From positions 1-5,037 of the forward strand of contig SBBK01000046.1 of assembly GCA_005240025.1 (NCBI GenBank): a DNA stretch of 5,037 nucleotides, in the 5' to 3' direction. Made by a program: the position numbers and the translations under genes. Origin of the DNA: an archaeon (lineage in GTDB: Archaea; Thermoproteota; Nitrososphaeria; Nitrososphaerales; Nitrosopumilaceae). Positions 1 through 4,743 of this stretch are shown piece after piece. Every line of letters starts with the position of its first letter. The stretch's first letter is position 1. The notes beneath the pieces are model-generated. The model saw nothing but the letters and a program-made list of their open reading frames with translations, made no database searches and was not told where the DNA came from.

Positions 1-164
1 CCGTTATTGAAACATCAAAGAAAATCTATGTTAGTGTTGGACACAAAATTAGCCTCGAATCTGCAGCAAAAATAACACGGGACCTGATTGCGGATAAACA
101 ATGGATGCCAGAACCTCTGAGGTTAGCTGATCTTCTTTCAAAAAGGAAAAAATCTGAGTCTTGA
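1..164 (+). CDS. nfi: Endonuclease V (deoxyinosine 3' endonuclease), C-terminal end only
   Basis: This is the last 53 codons of a gene that enters from the left edge, read in the frame starting at base 3 and ending with TGA at 162-164. The peptide contains IYVSVGHKISLESA (residues 8-21 of the fragment) and WMPEPLRLADLL (34-45). These match the two conserved C-terminal blocks of endonuclease V: the Ser/Thr-x-Gly-His helix start, whose histidine is conserved near the active site, and the Pro-Glu-Pro-x-Arg-x-Ala-Asp block. The family nicks DNA near deaminated adenine (inosine) and, in some members, inosine in RNA, so it is a repair enzyme of the cytoplasm. The catalytic acidic residues lie upstream of the window and cannot be checked. 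Its tail ends in a basic stretch (SKRKKSES). The last 27 bases overlap the convergent Kelch gene. Identification is from motifs alone but they are distinctive. Confidence 0.87.
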   Translation, partial: VIETSKKIYVSVGHKISLESAAKITRDLIADKQWMPEPLRLADLLSKRKKSES

Positions 165-1148
165 CAATTGAAATTTGTACAAAAGCAGAATCCCGAACGA
201 AATTCCAAGTATCATAAAAGCTGCTGAAAACTCGGGGATTACATACACCTCGTTTATTCCACTGACACTAAGACCAGGTGACAACCCTCCACCAATCACA
301 TAAATTCTGTCACCAACGGTTGCAGCCCCCAATCCATGGCGGGCTGTCTTCATCTGGATATGTTTTTTCCATCCTTCATTTGGAATGTATTGTTCGTTCT
401 CAGAAAATGTCCCAAAATCGGACTCGCCACCAAAAACAAAAACTGTGCCATTTAATGCAGATGCTGTCAACCCACCTCGAGGAGTTGGCATTGGCTCAAG
501 TTCAACCCAGCTATCAGATGCAGGATCATAGGCTTCGTTGGTAGCAAGATTAGTATCAGGAGAACCCTTTCTTCCGCCAATTACATACATCTGGCCATCA
601 ATTACTGCAGACGCCAGATGATCTCTTGGTGTTGGCATTTCTGCCATAACACTCCACGTATCTGAGGCGTGATCGTATGATTCATTTACCGGATAAATTA
701 TGTGGTCTGCACCACCGGCAGCATAAAGTGTATGATGAACAAATTGCGCTGTTAATGCCCCTCTCGCGGTTGGCATGTTGGCACCTTTTGACCATGTGTC
801 AGTTGTGGAATCGTAAATGTAAAGCGAGTTTGTGGCGATCCAACCGTCCCCATAACCACCAACCACGTAAATTCTACCCTCATGCTCAGCGGCACCTACA
901 TGATGTAATCCCTCTGGCAACGGGGCTGTCCTTGACCAAGAATTTGTTTTGGTATTAAAAACCTCCACTACCTCAGATGCCTTGCCGGAACCATCAAAGC
1001 CGCCAATTACAAATATCTTCTCACCAAGGGACACCACTGCAACTTCGGTTCTTGGCGTCGGCATTGATGCAAGGGTCTCCCATTCCTGTGCAAATATTGG
1101 AGCTCCCAGGCCCAAAATAAAGAGGCATAGAACTACCTTCAATATCAT
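138..1148 (-). CDS. Secreted, membrane-anchored six-bladed Kelch-repeat protein with PEF-type C-terminal sorting signal
   Basis: A 336-residue protein with a signal peptide (residues 1-20, a hydrophobic core then PIFA before Q21). Six Kelch repeats follow, each opening at a Trp: W23, W71, W119, W165, W214 and W260. Each has a Met/Leu-Pro-x-x-Arg-like turn (MPTPR or MPTAR in most), a Val/Tyr-x-x-Gly-Gly strand (IGG, VGG, AGG, IGG, FGG, IGG) and most have a Tyr-Asp-x-x-x-Asp-x-Trp junction. This gives a complete six-bladed beta propeller. After blade six come PEFS (305-308), a hydrophobic segment (about 309-324) and a basic tail (K325, R330, R332). That is the tripartite layout of archaeosortase signals such as PEFG-CTERM, so the propeller should face outside the cell. 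Two N-glycosylation sequons occur (N155, N233). Propellers of this kind usually bind partners or carbohydrate; no enzymatic role can be assigned. The ATG start gives the signal peptide directly and is preceded by an A/T-rich box about 22 bases upstream. The 3' end overlaps the endonuclease V gene convergently. Confidence 0.9.
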   Translation of the reverse strand: MILKVVLCLFILGLGAPIFAQEWETLASMPTPRTEVAVVSLGEKIFVIGGFDGSGKASEVVEVFNTKTNSWSRTAPLPEGLHHVGAAEHEGRIYVVGGYGDGWIATNSLYIYDSTTDTWSKGANMPTARGALTAQFVHHTLYAAGGADHIIYPVNESYDHASDTWSVMAEMPTPRDHLASAVIDGQMYVIGGRKGSPDTNLATNEAYDPASDSWVELEPMPTPRGGLTASALNGTVFVFGGESDFGTFSENEQYIPNEGWKKHIQMKTARHGLGAATVGDRIYVIGGGLSPGLSVSGINEVYVIPEFSAAFMILGISFGILLLYKFQLSRLRFFPF

Positions 1149-1203
1149 ATAGTATGCTTGTCTTAGTTAAAAATTAGAATAGTCGGGACACGTAAAACAT
1201 TCA
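1149..1203. promoter_or_regulatory. Divergent promoter region between the Kelch and FAD-oxidase genes
   Basis: Only 55 bases separate the two start codons. The region holds one clear A/T-rich core, TTAAAAATTA at about 1167-1176, which can be read as a TATA-like box on either strand. It lies about 30 bases before the FAD-oxidase ATG (1204) and about 22 bases before the Kelch ATG (1148), close to the archaeal TATA-to-start distance expected for leaderless or short-leader mRNAs. No Shine-Dalgarno sequence precedes either start. The promoter call is by spacing and composition only; it is possible that each gene uses a different, weaker box. Confidence 0.45.
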
Positions 1204-2610
1204 ATGAATCTACAAAAGCTGCAGGATTTCATAGGGGGGGAGGTCACGTCAGATATACAAATTCTAAACTACTGCTCAGTCGATTCCAGCTTTTATCAAG
1301 TGAAGCCAATGGTTGTGGTCTTTCCAAAAACCATATCTGACATAGTTGCAACCGTGCGTTTTGCAAGGAAAAACAAACTAACAGTTACTCCAAGGGGGGC
1401 AGGAACAGGTCTTGTCGGAAGTGCATTAAACAACGGGATAATAATGGATCTGAAAAATTTTCACAAAATCCAAGTTTTCAAAAATTTCGTAAAAGTTGGG
1501 GCCGGAGTCCACAAAGGAAAACTGGATCTAGTCCTAAAAAAACACAAGAAATTCCTTGGACCGAACCCCTCAGTCGGTCCCTACTGTACCATTGGTGGTA
1601 TGGTCGCCACAAACGCAAGCGGCAGCAGATCCCTCAAATATGGAAGTACACTCGAAAATCTTCTGGGGGTGACTGTGGTCTCAGGAACAGGCAAGGTGGT
1701 AAAACTACCATCCGATTCCCTTTCAAACTCGGTCTTGGCGCTTGCCAACTCAATAGACAGAGATAGCTATCCCCAGGTATCAAAAAACTCCTGCGGCTAC
1801 AGGCTTGATGCAATAAGGAACAAGAATGATTCCCACAAAATAATTGCCGGCTCTGAAGGAACACTCGGGATAATCACATCGGTGAGACTGAAAATATTTG
1901 ATGAGCCGCAAAAAAGGGTGTTGCTGATTTTGGGATACCAATCAATCAAGGATGCATTGCAGGACTGTCAGAATATAGTAAAACTTGGACCGTCAGCATT
2001 AGAATTTGTCGATTCCAACACTGCAAAAAACTTTCAAGCCAGAATAGACGCCAGCTGTGTTTTGTATGTGGAATTTGATTCAAAAATTCATCAAAACATT
2101 CAAAGTTTGAAAAAAATCTCTTCCGGAAAAACACTGTACACATTTTTTGATGATAAATCCATGATAAAATGGTGGGCCTACCGAAGCTCCGCATTACACT
2201 TTAGCCTCAAAAATCTTTCCAAAAGAGAATTCACATCACATATAATCGAGGATGCCACGGTTCCCCTAAAAAGACTAGGAGATCTCATCATGCTGGCAGA
2301 AAAAATACAAAAAAAATTTCACGCAAGGCTTGTAATGTATGGGCATGCAGGAAACGGTAACATTCACATCAGGCTTGCAACTAGAGACAAGGCAGCGATC
2401 AGAAAACTTGCCAGAATGTTTTTTGTTGATGTGATCAAAATGGGCGGAACCATAACGGGTGAGCACGGAGATGGTATTGCGCGCACCGATTTTGTCAGAC
2501 TCCAGTATGGCAAAAAAACCTATCAGGCATTTGCTGATCTGAAAAAAAGGTTTGATCCAGACATGGTCCTAAACCCGGGCAAAATAGTCAAAGCACGAAC
2601 TTCTGCCTGA
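1204..2610 (+). CDS. FAD-linked oxidase, GlcD / D-lactate dehydrogenase type
   Basis: A 468-residue flavoprotein of the family that includes glycolate oxidase subunit GlcD, D-lactate dehydrogenase and D-2-hydroxyglutarate dehydrogenase, which oxidise D-2-hydroxy acids. The PCMH-type FAD-binding domain covers about residues 30-230: PKTISDI (41-47), the phosphate-binding PRGAGTG (63-69), NPSVG through GGMVATNASG (121-140) and GSEGTLGIIT (216-225). The C-terminal FAD-oxidase domain follows, with GHAGNGNIH (380-388), GEHGDG (419-424) and the closing LNPGKIV (456-462). By analogy with D-2-hydroxyglutarate dehydrogenase, H381, H388 and E420 would hold a metal ion next to the flavin. Length is normal for a GlcD-like subunit, and no iron-sulphur (GlcF-like) domain or neighbour is present in the window, so the electron acceptor is unknown. 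The substrate cannot be told from sequence. The ATG start matches the usual family N-terminus; no Shine-Dalgarno sequence is seen. The usual GDGN of the metal motif reads GNGN here. Not in an obvious operon: the next gene starts 47 bases on with its own putative promoter. Confidence 0.9.
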   Translation: MNLQKLQDFIGGEVTSDIQILNYCSVDSSFYQVKPMVVVFPKTISDIVATVRFARKNKLTVTPRGAGTGLVGSALNNGIIMDLKNFHKIQVFKNFVKVGAGVHKGKLDLVLKKHKKFLGPNPSVGPYCTIGGMVATNASGSRSLKYGSTLENLLGVTVVSGTGKVVKLPSDSLSNSVLALANSIDRDSYPQVSKNSCGYRLDAIRNKNDSHKIIAGSEGTLGIITSVRLKIFDEPQKRVLLILGYQSIKDALQDCQNIVKLGPSALEFVDSNTAKNFQARIDASCVLYVEFDSKIHQNIQSLKKISSGKTLYTFFDDKSMIKWWAYRSSALHFSLKNLSKREFTSHIIEDATVPLKRLGDLIMLAEKIQKKFHARLVMYGHAGNGNIHIRLATRDKAAIRKLARMFFVDVIKMGGTITGEHGDGIARTDFVRLQYGKKTYQAFADLKKRFDPDMVLNPGKIVKARTSA

Positions 2611-2623
2611 AACCCAAAGTCAC

Positions 2624-2634
2624 AAACCTTATTG
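2624..2634 (+). promoter_or_regulatory. Putative archaeal promoter (BRE/TATA-like) for the YHYH-GNAT pair
   Basis: AAACCTTATTG lies in the 47-base gap after the FAD-oxidase stop. The CTTATT core is centred about 28 bases before the GTG at 2658, which would place the transcript start at or next to the start codon, as in leaderless archaeal genes. The A-rich bases before it could act as a BRE. There is no Shine-Dalgarno sequence between this box and the GTG, which agrees with a leaderless message. Position and composition are the only evidence. Confidence 0.4.
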
Positions 2635-2657
2635 TTGGAAGAAACCTGATACTTTGT

Positions 2658-3713
2658 GTGAGTAAACTGCTTCTGTTTTGTGTTATTGTACTGTCTGCAT
2701 TTCTGGTATCAAATGCATTTGCCGAGGAGTTTGCCATAAAACTATCCGAGTCGCTCTCGATGGATTCTGGTGAAAAAAAGGCCAAGGACGTAAAAAAAGA
2801 CAAAAAAGATTCCAAAAAACCCAAGAAAGACAAAAAATCAAAAACGGTAAAAACAAAAAAGACAAAAACCGATTCATTGCCCTTGGGCGATCACAGGTTT
2901 TCACAAACTCCCAAAATAGGTTACGTCTATTCCTGCCAGACAGAATTCAGAGGGGAAGGAGCATTTCGTTCAGGCGACTGGATTGCTGACTCTACCTGGA
3001 TGCCATCAAAAAAACCTACAGTGGATGGCTCCATTGTTTGGAAAAAATCATCCATATCAATATTCCCTGATGGTAATACGCGAATAATTGAGGCAAATAA
3101 CTTGCCTTCACATCCAACTGGCAAGTTTCCCATCTCGGCTGGCGATGACGCATACAAATATGATCGCAATCCCAACAGCATACAGGAACAGTACATCCTA
3201 CTAGAGCTGCCAAGCCTGCCGCAACTTGAAGACACACCATTTTGCGTCAATATGGGAATGATTGGTTTTATGTCAGGTGGCGCGGCGCTTTTCAATGCAT
3301 TTGATGCTCAAGGCAATGACGCAGCTGCCCACGAAATACAGGACAAATGTAATGGTCACCCACAAATGAATGGCCAATACCACTATCATGGCGGAAGCAG
3401 TTGTGCAAAAGAGGTATCCGGTAGGCATTCTGAGCTACTTGGCTACATAATAGATGGCTTTGGAATATTTGGCAAATACGGTGAGGGCGGAAAGCCGGCC
3501 CATAACAATGACCTGGATGTCTGCCATGGACACACCCATACCATCCCATGGGATGGCAAGCAAATCGTCATGTATCATTACCACATAACTGAGGAATTTC
3601 CATATGCTGTAGGTTGTTTTCGTGCAGGTCCAGTATCTTCAGATAACTTTGAGTCAGATACAGGGCCTCCGCCATTTGCAGGCATATCTCCACCAAGGTT
3701 CCCGCATCCTTGA
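2658..3713 (+). CDS. Secreted YHYH-domain protein with lysine-rich linker
   Basis: A 351-residue exported protein. A signal peptide spans residues 1-22 (K3, hydrophobic core, then AFA before E23). A short acidic patch is followed by an extremely lysine-rich linker with 18 lysines between residues 40 and 70. The rest (about 78-325) matches the YHYH family, a domain of unknown function named for its Tyr-His-Tyr-His motif. That motif appears twice, at 241-244 and 306-309, with other His-rich or conserved blocks: GMIGFMSGGAALFNAFD (200-216), GYIIDGFGIFG (262-272), and DVCHGHTH (287-294). The clustered His residues suggest a metal site, which is inference. Six cysteines remain after signal cleavage (C93, C196, C231, C249, C289, C320), enough for three disulphides outside the cell. 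The C-terminus is Pro-rich (GPPPF, PPRFPHP) with no membrane anchor, so it is probably soluble or wall-associated through the basic linker. GTG was chosen because no upstream in-frame ATG or GTG exists and it gives a proper signal peptide. It overlaps the next gene by four bases. Confidence 0.88.
   Translation: MSKLLLFCVIVLSAFLVSNAFAEEFAIKLSESLSMDSGEKKAKDVKKDKKDSKKPKKDKKSKTVKTKKTKTDSLPLGDHRFSQTPKIGYVYSCQTEFRGEGAFRSGDWIADSTWMPSKKPTVDGSIVWKKSSISIFPDGNTRIIEANNLPSHPTGKFPISAGDDAYKYDRNPNSIQEQYILLELPSLPQLEDTPFCVNMGMIGFMSGGAALFNAFDAQGNDAAAHEIQDKCNGHPQMNGQYHYHGGSSCAKEVSGRHSELLGYIIDGFGIFGKYGEGGKPAHNNDLDVCHGHTHTIPWDGKQIVMYHYHITEEFPYAVGCFRAGPVSSDNFESDTGPPPFAGISPPRFPHP
3541..3556. repeat. Perfect 16-base palindrome inside the YHYH gene
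   Basis: CCATCCCATGGGATGG reads the same on both strands, with eight-base arms and no spacer. It encodes Ile-Pro-Trp-Asp between the HGHTH block and the second YHYH motif. Symmetry stops exactly at the ends (A before, C after). A palindrome this long is uncommon in 5 kb by chance but not impossible, and protein-coding constraint may explain it. Confidence 0.6.
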
Positions 3714-4510
3714 TAATTCGAAAAGCAAAACCGGAGGACAAGATACCAGTTCTTGCCTTTTTACAAAACACGTTCCGGTGGGGAGACTATATCGACAGAG
3801 TCTGGGACAGCTGGCTTGCAAAAAAGACCCTCCTCACAGTTGAGGAAAATGGTGCTCCAATTGGGATTGGAAACTTTAGACTTTCAAAGCATCAAATATG
3901 GATAGAAGGACTCCGAATCAATCCAAAATTCCGAAGAAAAGGCTACGCAAGCGCACTCGTCCTAAAAATGGAATCTCTGGCAAAAAGAAAGCACCGCAAA
4001 ATTTCCAGGATGCTTATTGCCAGCGGCAACTCGAAATCACTCAAAATGGCAAAATCCCTTGGATATACACTAGAAGACAAGTGGTGGCTATACAATTTGA
4101 TGCCAAAAAAACTCGACACAACAGTGCATACAGCAACAAAACTAGAACAATTTGAAAATCTAATAGGATCTGATTTGTATTCAAAATCTTGGGAGTGGCT
4201 CCCTTTGGATAAATCTGAACTCTTACAGCTTGTCAAAAAAGGGTGCATAGTCGTTGCCATGCAAAATAAAAAACCGGCAGGAATTGGAATCTGGAATGAA
4301 TCCGATATAGACAGGGGTGTATTGCAGCTTGGCTACCTAAATGGCACAAAATCTGGTATGGGTGTTATTTTGCGATATATGCAAAACAAGGGCTTTGCAT
4401 TAAAATCAAAGAGAATCCAAGTCCTCACACAGAAAATATTGGGGGGACCAGATCTCGACAGACGGATGCTTTTTTGCCTGATGAAAAAAGAGCTGGGAGC
4501 TTACCATTAG
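3710..4510 (+). CDS. GNAT-family N-acetyltransferase with a degenerate second GNAT-like half
   Basis: A 266-residue protein. The N-terminal half (about 1-130) is a GNAT acetyltransferase: it opens with the typical IIRKAKPEDK strand and helix, has the central strands GIGNFRL and IEGLRINP (53-72), and carries the acetyl-CoA pyrophosphate loop RRKGYA (75-80, fitting Arg/Gln-x-x-Gly-x-Gly/Ala). It ends with ASGNSKSLKMAKSLGY (104-119), the usual GNAT signature in which a residue near the start of a helix is followed by a Leu-Gly-Tyr/Phe turn. The C-terminal half (about 140-266) repeats parts of the pattern (KPAGIGIW at 188-195 against APIGIGNF at 49-56) but has no acetyl-CoA loop. The start is TTG at 3710, within the TTGA that also holds the YHYH stop. 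The family N-terminus begins right there and no better start exists, so translational coupling is likely. The acceptor substrate (small molecule, amino terminus or lysine) cannot be told. Probably cytoplasmic: no signal peptide or membrane segment. Confidence 0.85.
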   Translation: MIIRKAKPEDKIPVLAFLQNTFRWGDYIDRVWDSWLAKKTLLTVEENGAPIGIGNFRLSKHQIWIEGLRINPKFRRKGYASALVLKMESLAKRKHRKISRMLIASGNSKSLKMAKSLGYTLEDKWWLYNLMPKKLDTTVHTATKLEQFENLIGSDLYSKSWEWLPLDKSELLQLVKKGCIVVAMQNKKPAGIGIWNESDIDRGVLQLGYLNGTKSGMGVILRYMQNKGFALKSKRIQVLTQKILGGPDLDRRMLFCLMKKELGAYH

Positions 4511-4520
4511 TCAATACCAA

Positions 4521-4559
4521 ATCAATCGGATTGTTGATAAACAATCAACGTCTAATCAA
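4521..4559. repeat. Interleaved inverted repeats upstream of the miniprotein gene
   Basis: The gap after the GNAT gene contains several overlapping short dyads. GATTGTT-GATA-AACAATC (4529-4546) is a perfect seven-base stem with a four-base loop. GTTGAT-AAACA-ATCAAC (4533-4549) is a competing six-base stem. CAATC-G-GATTG (4523-4533) is a third dyad that shares the same GATTG arm. ATCAA occurs at 4521, 4544 and 4555 with its complement TTGAT at 4534. It could be an operator or a terminator-like fold after the GNAT gene; no T-run follows, which argues against a standard terminator. Confidence 0.5.
4536..4545 (+). promoter_or_regulatory. Possible TATA-like box for the miniprotein gene
   Basis: GATAAACAAT sits about 23 bases before the ATG at 4563, inside the interleaved inverted repeats. 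If it is the promoter, a protein bound to the repeats would block or modulate it. The match to a TATA box is weak and read-through from the GNAT gene is an alternative. Confidence 0.25.
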
Positions 4560-4562
4560 ATC

Positions 4563-4694
4563 ATGAAAGCCAAGTTTGCATCATCCTGTGTTGCCTGCGG
4601 AGAAAAAATATCACAGGGAAAGGAAATTGCAAAAAACGAACAGGGTAAATGGGTCCACAAGCACTGTGCCCCTGAATCGGAAGAACTCTTATAA
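4563..4694 (+). CDS. 43-residue zinc-finger-like miniprotein
   Basis: A short frame from ATG 4563 to TAA 4692-4694. It has four candidate zinc ligands: C9 and C12 in SCVACGEKI, then H32 and C35 in KWVHKHC, giving Cys-x2-Cys-x19-His-x2-Cys (H34 is an alternative ligand). The spacing and the surrounding residues (CGxxI, a Gly at 19, Trp-x-His before the last Cys) resemble a shortened PARP-type or LIM-like treble-clef half, which binds nucleic acid or protein in other proteins. Eight lysines and several acidic residues make it hydrophilic and soluble. No Shine-Dalgarno sequence precedes it. The intact ligands and plausible spacing to an upstream A/T box make this a real gene rather than a chance frame. 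No function can be assigned; a small regulator or an accessory subunit are both possible. Confidence 0.78.
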   Translation: MKAKFASSCVACGEKISQGKEIAKNEQGKWVHKHCAPESEELL

Positions 4695-4699
4695 TTTTT
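4695..4699 (+). terminator. Short T-run after the miniprotein gene
   Basis: TTTTT directly follows the TAA stop, with a second T-rich stretch (TTTTATTT) at 4713-4720. Archaeal transcription can end at T-runs without a hairpin, so this could be a weak terminator. The run is short, and the second stretch is better explained as the promoter of the next gene. Confidence 0.25.
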
Positions 4700-4712
4700 G
4701 AATTGTAAATCA

Positions 4713-4720
4713 TTTTATTT
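4713..4720 (+). promoter_or_regulatory. TATA-like box for the aldehyde dehydrogenase gene
   Basis: TTTTATTT is centred about 27 bases before the ATG at 4744, the distance expected when archaeal transcription starts at the start codon. The intervening bases contain no Shine-Dalgarno sequence. Of the promoters proposed in this window it has the best combination of sequence and spacing. Confidence 0.5.
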
Positions 4721-4743
4721 GCTGATCTATCATATCCAATATC

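Noticed and set aside
112..124. AACCTC-T-GAGGTT dyad just beyond the Kelch stop as a possible terminator.
   Set aside because: It lies in the conserved PEPLR coding block of endonuclease V, has a one-base centre that must open to form a hairpin, and is not followed by a T-run on the Kelch strand.
278..958. Plus-strand open frames of 88 and 93 codons opposite the Kelch gene.
   Set aside because: They lie fully antisense to a well-supported Kelch gene, show no recognisable domain, and their composition is that of a shadow frame.
2611..2657. Possible continuation of an operon from the FAD oxidase into the YHYH gene.
   Set aside because: A promoter-like element with good spacing to the GTG start is visible, and the functions appear unrelated; co-transcription cannot be excluded but is not supported.
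2927..3295. A 122-codon minus-strand open frame opposite the YHYH gene.
   Set aside because: The plus strand encodes a clear conserved domain here; the antisense product has no motif, signal peptide or promoter.
3943..4260. A 105-codon minus-strand open frame opposite the GNAT gene.
   Set aside because: It is antisense to the acetyl-CoA-binding region and has no family features; best explained as a shadow of the lysine-rich coding strand.
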